A stretch of DNA of 8,510 bases from assembly GCA_034428595.1 (NCBI GenBank), contig DAOUHO010000026.1:1-8510 (forward strand), in the 5' to 3' direction. Position 1 is the stretch's first letter. Each line of letters opens with the position of its first letter. Source of the stretch: JAJECS01 sp034428595 (GTDB taxonomy: Bacteria; Chloroflexota; UBA11872). The notes under the pieces are model-generated. The model ran no database searches and was not told the DNA's origin. It saw nothing but the letters and a program-made list of their open reading frames with translations. Of the stretch, positions 1 through 6,004 are shown in pieces. The position numbers and the translations under genes are program-made.

Positions 1-107
1 GCGTCCAGCGAGGACATCGGGCCCCACGACAAGCCGCCGATTTCCCAGCACCCCATGCAGAGGCTGCTCACGCGCATGCCCGTCGCCCCGAGATCACGTT
101 CCGTCAT
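1..107 (-). CDS. Aldo/keto reductase, N-terminal fragment (cut by window edge)
   Basis: The product is an NAD(P)H-dependent carbonyl or sugar reductase of the aldo/keto reductase superfamily, cytosolic by family. Only the first 35 codons are present and the reading frame is open to position 1. Translation begins MTERDLGATGMRVSSLCMGC and continues W-E-I-G-G-L-S-W-G-P. This fits the family's opening strand pattern R-x-LG-x-TG-x-x-VS-x-x-x-x-G followed by W-x-IGG-x-x-WG. A Cys (C20) stands where Thr is common in the G-T-W motif. The catalytic Asp/Tyr/Lys/His residues lie beyond the edge, so activity cannot be judged. The ATG at 107 is supported by AGGAG at 114-118 (reverse strand) with a 6-base spacer. 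It lies downstream of the propeller gene on the same strand, separated by 227 bases with a palindromic repeat, so it probably has its own transcript. The substrate is unknown. Confidence 0.82.
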   Translation of the reverse strand, partial: MTERDLGATGMRVSSLCMGCWEIGGLSWGPMSSLD

Positions 108-265
108 GGCGTTCTCCTGTCCGCGTCGCTCAAGCCGTCACCGTACCGAACCCTACGGCGCGCTCGGTCCTCACGTTTCGCTCGCGCACTCTCCAAGCGC
201 CGTCATGCCGGCGGAGCCTGTCCCCGCGGGCGGGGCGCCGACATCCAGATCCGGGCGCCTGGTCG

Positions 266-307
266 GCCCCCTCTCCCCACCGAGGGAGAGGGTTGGGGTG
301 AGGGGGC
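266..307. repeat. GC-rich palindromic repeat element (REP-like), possible terminator hairpin
   Basis: The outer arms are perfectly complementary: GCCCCCTC at 266-273 and GAGGGGGC at 300-307. Inside, CTCTCCC (271-277) can instead pair with GGGAGAG (284-290), giving an alternative hairpin with a 6-base loop. The core pattern of 'CCCTCACCCC-AACCCTCTCCC' on the minus strand resembles a short palindromic repeat that I recall scattered between genes in many high-GC bacteria, where spurious ORFs read 'HPNPLPRWGEG'. It starts 28 bases past the stop of the propeller gene, so it could also end that transcript, though no T-tract follows. No second copy is visible in this window. Confidence 0.6.
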
Positions 308-334
308 GTCCGGACTTCCGCACCGCCCGCGGGC

Positions 335-1858
335 CTACTCGCCGCCAAAGCCAAAGCTGTAGAGTTCCGCGCCCTTTAGGTGGAAGCGCAGCTTGAGGCC
401 GCCCCGCAGATCGCCGGGCGCGCCGCCCGACCAGGTGAGGTTGTGGCGGATGCTGTCGCCCTCGAACCGCTGGCAGTCCGCGCGGCCGAAGCCCGGCCAG
501 ACGTCGTTGAAGGGATCCATCACCTCGGCCTCCACGTAGCCGCCGGGCTCACAGCGGGCGTTGATGAAGAGCTGGCCGCCGGTCGGCCGCACCGGCTTGG
601 TCTCCACGTAGCCCTCCCGCACGGTGGCGTCCAGCGATACGTAGCCGTCGTAGCGCAGCGTCGCCAGGCACAGGTGGTGACCATTGGCGGAAATGCTCGG
701 GTCGTGGACCTCCGGCACGTCCAGACCCTGCCCGCTGCCGATGATCCACCAGTCGTGATGCACGTTGTTGCCGCCGTAGTAGAACCACAGCTCATCCCCG
801 ACCACGAGCGGCTGCACCGTCGTCTCGTTGTCCAGCGCGTCGTAGGCGCCCTCGGGACCGCGCGGTATGAACGGCCGGTGCTCGGTGAACCTTTGCCACT
901 GGTGACCGTCGCGGCTGTAGTGCAGATACAGGTCCAGCGTGTCGTCCACCGTGTGCAGCACGTTGAGGATGCCCAGGTGCATCTCACCCGCGCGCCAGGG
1001 CACGAAGCTGTAATGCCCGTCGTCCAGGTTGTCCGCCGGGCCGGGCTCGAAGACCAGCTCCGCCGGCGACCAATTGACCAGGTCCTGGCTCTCCAGCCGC
1101 CAGACCCGGCGGCGCGTCCCCCACACGCCCTCGGGCTGACTGGGCCACACCGGAGCGAACCAGTGGTCGAACTCGGGGTGCCAGGCCTCGCCCGCGGAGT
1201 CGCCGTAGCGTCCCCAGAGCACGTATTTCTCATCGAGTTCGTCGTAGGTGAGCACCTGGCAGTCGGCCGCCCACTCCGGGATGATCGGGTTGGCCGGATG
1301 GCGGGTCCAGTCGAGGCCGTCGCCCGACATCGCCAGACCCAACCCCATCCCGCGCCTGCCGACGCGGTAGACGTGAACCTTCTTGAAGCGACGCTCGTGG
1401 TCCGTCTCGATCGGGTCCAGCATGATCGACGGGAATAGCGTGGACTCGTCGTTGGCATCCGGCGAGACGATGAGCGTGTTCGTGTCCTGGCCGTCGATGG
1501 CGTGGCGCCCCAGCAGCGGTTTCTCCCAGGTGATCCCGTCGGTTGACTGCGCGTAGTAGATGCGGCTCCCGAGCCGCGGCACGCCCTTGCTGCCCCAATA
1601 GTTCGGATAGTCCTCGTACCAGCACTTGAAGAGGCCGTCCTCCGGATCGCGCAGCACGTTGAACGAGCAGCTGCGGAAGTAAGGCACCACCTCCCACGGC
1701 TGATCGTTTTCGATTATCGGGTTGTCCGGGTGCTTGACCGGGTGGTGGAAGCGGCGGGTGACGTTCTTGACAACCGCGACCACGTCGTCGTCAATGAAGA
1801 GCTGGCGATCGGCGCCGATGTCCTTGGCGATCCGATCGGGGGCGTAGGCCAGAAACAT
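335..1858 (-). CDS. Glycoside-hydrolase-like beta-propeller protein (GH32/GH43-type fold) with C-terminal beta-sandwich
   Basis: This 507-residue protein probably acts on carbohydrate, but its substrate is unknown. Residues 18-400 look like a five-bladed propeller. It opens with R-Q-L-F-I-D-D-D (18-25), H-P-V-K-H-P-D-N-P-I-I (39-49) and F-K-C-W-Y-E-D (77-83). Blade-like 'S-x-D-G-x-x-W' motifs recur at about 105-111, 178-184, 257-263 and 315-321. Residues 405-505 resemble the terminal beta-sandwich of related planctomycete and chloroflexotal proteins: D-G-Y-V-S-L-D at 404-410, 'ETKPV' near 419, and R-F-H-L-K-G-A-E-L-Y at 491-500. I see no clear signal peptide, so it is probably cytoplasmic. 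I cannot assign the acidic catalytic residues with certainty, and several related proteins are annotated only as hypothetical. The ATG at 1858 has GAGG at 1863-1866 with a 4-base spacer. It is divergent from the peptidase gene and upstream of the reductase on the same strand. Fold class is fairly sure, hydrolase activity much less so. Confidence 0.72.
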   Translation of the reverse strand: MFLAYAPDRIAKDIGADRQLFIDDDVVAVVKNVTRRFHHPVKHPDNPIIENDQPWEVVPYFRSCSFNVLRDPEDGLFKCWYEDYPNYWGSKGVPRLGSRIYYAQSTDGITWEKPLLGRHAIDGQDTNTLIVSPDANDESTLFPSIMLDPIETDHERRFKKVHVYRVGRRGMGLGLAMSGDGLDWTRHPANPIIPEWAADCQVLTYDELDEKYVLWGRYGDSAGEAWHPEFDHWFAPVWPSQPEGVWGTRRRVWRLESQDLVNWSPAELVFEPGPADNLDDGHYSFVPWRAGEMHLGILNVLHTVDDTLDLYLHYSRDGHQWQRFTEHRPFIPRGPEGAYDALDNETTVQPLVVGDELWFYYGGNNVHHDWWIIGSGQGLDVPEVHDPSISANGHHLCLATLRYDGYVSLDATVREGYVETKPVRPTGGQLFINARCEPGGYVEAEVMDPFNDVWPGFGRADCQRFEGDSIRHNLTWSGGAPGDLRGGLKLRFHLKGAELYSFGFGGE

Positions 1859-2105
1859 GGCGCCTCGAAGGTGGTGAGAGCAACGCCCTAGCGTAGCGTC
1901 AGGGAGCGATCATCGGGATTGCCTGATGGCCGCTGAACGGCGCGCGATCACTCTCTGGCACTTGACAGGACTCCCCGTGGGCCGCCGACACGCTGACTGT
2001 GCACGGGATTGGGCGCGCCGCGGCGTGGGAAGTAGTATCCGCGACACCTTGCCAGTCGGCGGTTCTCAGGAATACCGGTCGGCTTGCCGCTACCTGAAGG
2101 GCGTC
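1859..2105. other. Divergent intergenic region between propeller and peptidase genes
   Basis: This 247-base spacer must hold promoters for both flanking genes, but no full consensus is visible. TTGACA at 1962-1967 (plus) is a perfect -35 hexamer with no acceptable -10 at 16-18 bases. TAGTAT at 2033-2038 matches a -10 at 4 of 6 positions, preceded at 18 bases by the weak TTGGGC (2009-2014). The frame of the peptidase gene stays open back to an ATG at 1926, but this stretch is not counted as coding because a secretion signal begins at 2106. Confidence 0.4.
2096..2101 (+). promoter_or_regulatory. Ribosome binding site supporting the peptidase start at 2106
   Basis: GAAGGG lies 4 bases before the ATG at 2106. 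The spacing is short but usable. The following codons encode a clear signal peptide, which decides this start over the in-frame ATG at 1926. Confidence 0.5.
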
Positions 2106-4379
2106 ATGCGGCAGATTTGCCAGCGCCATTGGTGGCGGCTGCAGCGCACGGCACTCGTGGCGATTGCTGTCGCCGCCGTGACAACGCTGACTTTCTGGCC
2201 CTCAGCGGCGGCGCTCGACTGCGAGGGCGTCGCCCTCGACGACGGTTGCCTCTTCACCATCACCGGCGGCGACACCGCGGATCCTGACGACGGCTACGCC
2301 GTCACCAACGCCGACGGCGTGCCGCTCTACGACTTCGTTCGGGAGCGCGATCTGAACGCCATTGGCTACCCCATCAGCCAGCGCTGGGTCAACGGGCCGT
2401 TCACCTTCCAGGCCTTCCAGAAGGTGATCCTCCAGTGGGACCCCGGCAAGGGCCGCATGAACTACTACAACACCCTCGACGTCCTGGCGAACCGATATCC
2501 CGACATCGAGCTGCCCAACGTGCCCCCGCACCAGGTGCTGGAGGCGGACCGCGGCGCGAGCTTCGGCGCCATCATCCGGAACCACCTGGCGCTGCTGGAC
2601 CAGAATGACGCCATCAAGGCGCGCTTCCTGAGCGAACCGGACTGGCTGAACCTCTACGGGCTGCCGATCCGCTACGAGGAGCGGGAGGTCAACGGGAATC
2701 CGCAGGGCCTGCAAATGCTGCGGGCGCAGCGCACAGTCTTCGTGATCTGGAACGTCCCGGCGCCGGGAACGACGGTGGGCCGGGTCAACCTGCAAAACGT
2801 GCCCGACAAGGTGAAGAAGCTAAACAACGTCATCATTCCGGAACTGGCCAAGGCGCTTCGCTACGAATCCGATCCCGAGCTTCCAGTCATCATCGCGACT
2901 CTCCGCTGGGTCGCCGATGGAATCACATCGCTGGAACAAGCCGCCATCATCCATCTGCAGCGAGCCTTTGCCGCGTCCGAATCGCTATTGCGAACTCTGA
3001 TTGAAGATCCCTCCGATTGGTCCATACGCAATCAACCCAGTCAAGCAACTGTCCTTGAATTCAAGGCCCTGGCCGACATCGCGGAGCTTCCATGGGCCCG
3101 AGACGGACTAAGCCAAACCGAGCATGAGCTGCTGAAAGCAATCATGCGAAGCGCGGCCATCTTGCCCGATCTAATAGGATCGCTTCTTCAAGAGCCGTGG
3201 GTAGTGGACGGCGTGACGGGCGAAGAAGTCGATCTTATCGACGAATTAATCGACGTAGCCCGGGACGCCCCCAGTCTAATAGAATCACTTCTTCAAAAGC
3301 CATGGGTAGTGGACGGTGTGACCGACGAAGAAGTAGACCTTATCGGCGATTTGACCGCCATAGCCCGGAATGAACGACAAGCCCTCAATGAAACCCAGCC
3401 GGGAACCACTGAGCCCACCATAGCCTACCATTTATTGCGAATGCCCTTTCTCGATTCAATCGAGCCATTTGACGCGCCAGCCGTTGAAAGTTTGCATCGA
3501 ATAGGAGCCCATGATCGACATTACTTGCATCGGATTGTTTCGCATCTATTGCGCGAAGGTGGCATTACCGATCATCACGCCAAGATCGTCACAGTTCTCT
3601 GGTATGTAGTGGTCGACAGTCCAGAACTTCTGGATGCAATGCTCGATGCAAGCAAGGTATGGGTCGAGGAGCGCCATATTGTGCTTCCTCACACTGGACC
3701 AACGATTCTCGCCGTCATTCGAACCAGGCTTGGCGAAGAATTCACCATGACTTATCTAGAGGAAGCCGTGCGTTCTGTCGAAGAGGCCATGCGACGGCCA
3801 TTCCCAACCAACTATATCGCCCTGCATGTGTCGGAAGTCGTTGACCCTTGGGGTGGGCTATTCTTGGGATCGCATATCGCACTTCGCGAGGGATACGATG
3901 ATCGTCATCACTATTACCATGATCACTCGCGCTCGACGATTCATCATGAAGTCGCGCACTACTATTGGCATTCATGCCCCAGCTGGATTTGTGAAGGTGC
4001 GGCGGTGTTTCTCGAAATGCGAACCGGCGTCTTGGGATCCGGGCGAATGCGACCCCTCCAAAAGAAATGCGAAGACACTAGGATTCTTGATATCACGTCC
4101 GGCTGGCATGAATGTCACTACTTTAACGGTGCGTTGATGTTCCACAATCTCTATTGGGGCTTGGGCGAGGACCTTTTCCTCAGAGGCTTTTGGCGACTCC
4201 ATGACAGCGGCCAAGGTAGGTTGTCCGTCGGCAACTGTGACGGGCTGGAAATTGGACTATGTCATCTCAGATCTGCCTTCATCACCGATGCTCCCGCCGA
4301 CGCCGCGTCTCTGGCGGACCGGTTCATCGGAGCCTTGTATTTCGGGGAGGGGCACACGGTGACTCAGGGCGTGCCGTAG
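2106..4379 (+). CDS. Secreted HExxH metallopeptidase with helical tandem repeats
   Basis: This 757-residue exported protein is probably a zinc peptidase of the gluzincin (peptidase-MA-like) type. Residues 1-36 form a signal peptide: basic start, hydrophobic A16-F30, and A-A-A before L37. A module around 82-112 contains I-G-Y-P-I-S (86-91) and resembles short 'FGYPIS' domains I recall in chloroflexotal extracellular proteins. Helical repeats of 35 residues follow, with P-W-x-x-D-G at 329, 364 and 399 and a diverged copy at W268. The catalytic motif H-E-V-A-H is at 614-618, with W627 and E630-G-A-A; E630 is the expected third zinc ligand, 11 residues after H618. Eight cysteines in the mature chain (C39, C48, and six from C624 onward) suggest disulfides. 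GC content falls sharply after the N-terminal module. The gene stands alone: divergent from the propeller gene and convergent with the ABC gene. The zinc motif is clear; substrate and role are unknown. Confidence 0.8.
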   Translation: MRQICQRHWWRLQRTALVAIAVAAVTTLTFWPSAAALDCEGVALDDGCLFTITGGDTADPDDGYAVTNADGVPLYDFVRERDLNAIGYPISQRWVNGPFTFQAFQKVILQWDPGKGRMNYYNTLDVLANRYPDIELPNVPPHQVLEADRGASFGAIIRNHLALLDQNDAIKARFLSEPDWLNLYGLPIRYEEREVNGNPQGLQMLRAQRTVFVIWNVPAPGTTVGRVNLQNVPDKVKKLNNVIIPELAKALRYESDPELPVIIATLRWVADGITSLEQAAIIHLQRAFAASESLLRTLIEDPSDWSIRNQPSQATVLEFKALADIAELPWARDGLSQTEHELLKAIMRSAAILPDLIGSLLQEPWVVDGVTGEEVDLIDELIDVARDAPSLIESLLQKPWVVDGVTDEEVDLIGDLTAIARNERQALNETQPGTTEPTIAYHLLRMPFLDSIEPFDAPAVESLHRIGAHDRHYLHRIVSHLLREGGITDHHAKIVTVLWYVVVDSPELLDAMLDASKVWVEERHIVLPHTGPTILAVIRTRLGEEFTMTYLEEAVRSVEEAMRRPFPTNYIALHVSEVVDPWGGLFLGSHIALREGYDDRHHYYHDHSRSTIHHEVAHYYWHSCPSWICEGAAVFLEMRTGVLGSGRMRPLQKKCEDTRILDITSGWHECHYFNGALMFHNLYWGLGEDLFLRGFWRLHDSGQGRLSVGNCDGLEIGLCHLRSAFITDAPADAASLADRFIGALYFGEGHTVTQGVP
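2904..3400 (+). repeat. Protein-level 35-residue tandem repeats in the peptidase
   Basis: Four copies of a helical unit are recognisable, with conserved W-x-x-D-G-(I/L/V)-(T/S)-x-x-E followed by hydrophobic positions and a closing L-L-x-x-L-L-like helix. The key tryptophans are W268, W330, W365 and W400. The last three are exactly 35 residues apart, while the first is 62 residues before the second, leaving room for a degenerate copy. Repeats of this kind usually build an alpha-solenoid for binding or spacing. That role is inference. Confidence 0.7.
3171..3380 (+). repeat. 105-base direct tandem duplication
   Basis: Two units, 3171-3275 and 3276-3380, both begin CTAATAG-A/G-ATC-A/G-CTTCTTCAA. 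Over the first 93 bases I count 78 identities (about 84%), after which they diverge. The period equals 35 codons and matches the protein repeat. The DNA similarity exceeds that with the preceding copy at 3090, so this is the youngest duplication in the array. Confidence 0.75.
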
Positions 4380-4553
4380 GGTGTTCCGCGATTTGGCGCT
4401 GACCACCGCCGACCGTGGCATCGTTGGTCGCGGTAGTCGCCTCGGCGAGGGACGATAGCGAACTCCGCCATTGCCGACCATGCTCCCTGTCCCACTGCTA
4501 CACGTTGCCTGTGGGCGGCGCCGAATGTGGAGGCGTCCACAACCGGAACGGTC
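4380..4553. other. Convergent intergenic region between peptidase and ABC ATPase genes
   Basis: This 174-base spacer contains no supported gene; short frames here lack family-like sequence. Its one notable structure is the hairpin at 4521-4546. No classical terminator is evident after the peptidase stop at 4379. Confidence 0.5.
4521..4546 (-). terminator. Hairpin just past the ABC ATPase stop, possible terminator
   Basis: TGTGGA (4526-4531) and TCCACA (4536-4541) form a perfect 6-bp stem around a 4-base loop. CCG (4521-4523) and CGG (4544-4546) extend it across a small internal loop. It begins 8 bases after the stop codon at 4554 on the minus strand. No T-run follows on either strand, so it may be a transcript-end stabiliser rather than a strong intrinsic terminator. 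Confidence 0.4.
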
Positions 4554-5654
4554 CTACGCAATGGCCTCCTGCGTCGCGCGGTCGAACAGGTGCATGCGGT
4601 CCATCTCCAGGGCCAGCTCGAACGGCTGATTGGCCTGCGCCGTGGTCCGCGGATCGACGCGCGCGACGAATGAGTCCGAGCCCGCGAGCATGTAGAGGAT
4701 GACCTCGCTGCCCAGCGGTTCCATCACGTCCACCGTCGCCGTGATGGTGGCCTCGTGGGTCACGCCTCCGGCCGCGAACTGCGGGTCGGAAATGTTCTCG
4801 GGCCGAATGCCAAAGATCACGTCCTTGCCGGCATGGGGCGCCACGGCATCGCGCCGGTCGGGCGGCACGGGAACGCGCAGGGTTTCCGTTTCCACCCACA
4901 GGCCGTCCTCGCCCGAGATGCGCGCGTCGAAGAAGTTCATCGCCGGGCTGCCGATGAAGCCGCCGACGAACACGTTGCTCGGCGCCGCATAGACCTCCTG
5001 CGGCGGCCCAAGCTGCTGCAAGACGCCGTCGCGCAGCACGGCGATGCGCGTGCCCATGGTCATGGCTTCCATCTGATCGTGCGTCACGTAGATCACGGTG
5101 GCCTGCAAACGCTCGTGCAGGCGAATCAGCTCGGCCCGCGTCTGCACGCGCAGCTTGGCGTCCAGGTTGGACAGCGGCTCGTCCATCAGGAACACGGCGG
5201 GATCGCGCACGATGGCCCGCCCAACCGCCACGCGCTGCCGCTGGCCGCCGGAAAGCGCGCGCGGCTTGCGCTCCATCAATTCGCTGATATTCAGCATGTC
5301 GGCGGCCTCGGCTACGCGCCGCTGAATCTCGGCCTTGGGCGTCTTGCGCAGCTTCAAGCCGAACGCCAGGTTGTCGTAGACGCTCATGTGGGGATAGAGG
5401 GCATAGCTCTGAAACACCATGGCGATGTCGCGGTCCTTGGGTGGCACGTCGTTCACCAGGCGGTTGCCGATGAAGATGTCCCCGTCGGTCAGCTCCTCGA
5501 GCCCAGCCACCATCCGCAGCGTGGTGGACTTGCCGCAGCCCGACGGCCCGACCAGCACGAGAAACTCCCGATCCTGGACCTCGATGGATACATCGTCGAC
5601 GGCCACGACGTCGCCAAACCGTTTCGTGACGTTATCAAGCGTGACGCTGGCCAT
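4554..5654 (-). CDS. Sugar-type ABC transporter ATP-binding protein (MalK/UgpC/MsmX family)
   Basis: This 366-residue cytoplasmic ATPase would energise uptake of sugars, oligosaccharides or glycerol-3-phosphate by binding the inner faces of two permeases. All nucleotide-binding motifs are intact: Walker A G-P-S-G-C-G-K-S-T (36-44), Q-loop Q82 in V-F-Q-S-Y-A-L-Y-P-H, signature L-S-G-G-Q (134-138), Walker B F-L-M-D-E-P (155-160), D-loop S-N-L-D, and switch H192 in T-H-D-Q-M-E-A. Residues from about 235 onward form the TOBE-type regulatory domain (G-F-I-G-S-P-A-M-N-F-F near its start). The length is typical of the MalK class. The start at 5654 is chosen over the ATG at 5660 because GGGGAG sits 7 bases upstream of the former but only 1 base from the latter. 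No permease or binding protein adjoins it, so it may serve transporters encoded elsewhere, as MsmX does in Bacillus. The family is certain, the substrate unknown. Confidence 0.95.
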   Translation of the reverse strand: MASVTLDNVTKRFGDVVAVDDVSIEVQDREFLVLVGPSGCGKSTTLRMVAGLEELTDGDIFIGNRLVNDVPPKDRDIAMVFQSYALYPHMSVYDNLAFGLKLRKTPKAEIQRRVAEAADMLNISELMERKPRALSGGQRQRVAVGRAIVRDPAVFLMDEPLSNLDAKLRVQTRAELIRLHERLQATVIYVTHDQMEAMTMGTRIAVLRDGVLQQLGPPQEVYAAPSNVFVGGFIGSPAMNFFDARISGEDGLWVETETLRVPVPPDRRDAVAPHAGKDVIFGIRPENISDPQFAAGGVTHEATITATVDVMEPLGSEVILYMLAGSDSFVARVDPRTTAQANQPFELALEMDRMHLFDRATQEAIA

Positions 5655-5661
5655 CGGCATG

Positions 5662-5667
5662 CTCCCC
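5662..5667 (-). promoter_or_regulatory. Ribosome binding site deciding the ABC ATPase start
   Basis: The minus strand reads GGGGAG, then 7 bases, then the ATG at 5654. The ATG two codons earlier (5660) is only 1 base away, too close for this site. Confidence 0.65.
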
Positions 5668-5711
5668 GCCCTGCCGAAGCCGCGGCGGCGCCACGGCGTC
5701 AGGCAAGGACA

Positions 5712-5731
5712 GAACTGTTCGGCAAAAGCCG
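5712..5731. repeat. Palindrome GAACtGTTC next to a CGGC-aaaa-GCCG stem-loop
   Basis: GAAC-T-GTTC (5712-5720) is a perfect odd palindrome. It shares its last base with the inverted repeat CGGC/GCCG around AAAA (5720-5731). Both lie in the inferred 5' leader of the ABC gene, about 60-75 bases before its start. This could be an operator or a leader hairpin, but short palindromes are common by chance. Confidence 0.25.
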
Positions 5732-5799
5732 TTCCTTACCCCGCCGGTTCGAGCACGCCGCGTGAAGCGGAGCGCCGCTCGCCCAACCAGCTTGCCCGC

Positions 5800-5828
5800 A
5801 CGCTACCCAACGGGCTGCACGGCGTCAA
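5800..5828 (-). promoter_or_regulatory. Candidate promoter for the ABC ATPase gene
   Basis: Read on the minus strand, TTGACG (5823-5828, 5 of 6 to the -35 consensus) is followed after exactly 17 bases by TAGCGT (5800-5805, only 3 of 6 to the -10 consensus). This would give a leader of about 140 bases. The -10 is weak, so the call is tentative. Confidence 0.3.
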
Positions 5829-5944
5829 AGCTCCCCTCGGCGAATCAAGCGGCGTCATCCGGCGAACGCGGTCGTGGCGGACCATCGGGAATTGGACGCC
5901 GCCCGCTTCGGGGATGCTCGGTCTCGGCACGACCGCCCCGCTGG

Positions 5945-5973
5945 TTGAGTGGCCGCCGCATTAGTCATATTCT
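5945..5973 (+). promoter_or_regulatory. Candidate promoter of the toxin-antitoxin operon
   Basis: TTGAGT (5945-5950, 4 of 6) and TATTCT (5968-5973, 4 of 6) are separated by 17 bases. They sit in the only AT-rich patch of the spacer, about 40 bases before the antitoxin ATG. A direct repeat overlaps the -10, which suits autorepression by the antitoxin. Confidence 0.42.
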
Positions 5974-5979
5974 TAGTCA
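5961..5979 (+). repeat. Direct repeat TTAGTCA overlapping the operon's -10, possible operator
   Basis: TTAGTCA occurs at 5961-5967 and 5973-5979, a 12-base period (about one helical turn), bracketing the candidate -10. A second short direct repeat, GCTTGG, follows at 5987-5992 and 5995-6000. Phd-family antitoxins repress their own promoter, though usually through palindromic sites, so the operator role is inference. Confidence 0.35.
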
Positions 5980-5998
5980 AGCACCCGCTTGGACGCTT

Positions 5999-6004
5999 GG
6001 GGAG
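5999..6004 (+). promoter_or_regulatory. Ribosome binding site of the antitoxin gene
   Basis: GGGGAG lies 6 bases before the ATG at 6011. It fixes the antitoxin start there and excludes the longer frame that stays open back to 5762. Confidence 0.7.

Noticed and set aside
130..354. Small minus-strand frame containing HPNPLPRWGEG
   Set aside because: The motif is the translation of the palindromic repeat at 266-307, a familiar cause of false small genes.
380..1438. Long plus-strand frame of 352 codons opposite the propeller gene
   Set aside because: Its translation is rich in Val, Arg, His and Ala without family-like motifs. It is the antisense shadow of a well-supported GC-rich gene. The 312-codon frame at 520-1458 is a shadow for the same reason.
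1962..1967. TTGACA as -35 of a peptidase promoter
   Set aside because: No -10-like hexamer lies 16-18 bases downstream (the sequence there is CCGACA/CGACAC).
1926..2105. N-terminal extension of the peptidase frame from an ATG at 1926
   Set aside because: It would bury the signal peptide 60 residues inside the protein, and the ATG at 2106 has its own ribosome binding site.
5740..5762. GGTTCGAGC resembling a tRNA T-arm
   Set aside because: The flanking bases do not form the 5-bp T stem, and no acceptor or anticodon stem can be drawn around it.
4755..5765. Plus-strand frame of 336 codons opposite the ABC ATPase
   Set aside because: Every ABC motif is encoded on the opposite strand; this frame is His/Arg-rich shadow sequence.
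5736..5930. Small minus-strand frame of 64 codons in the long spacer
   Set aside because: No ribosome binding site or family-like pattern, and it overlaps the candidate ABC promoter.
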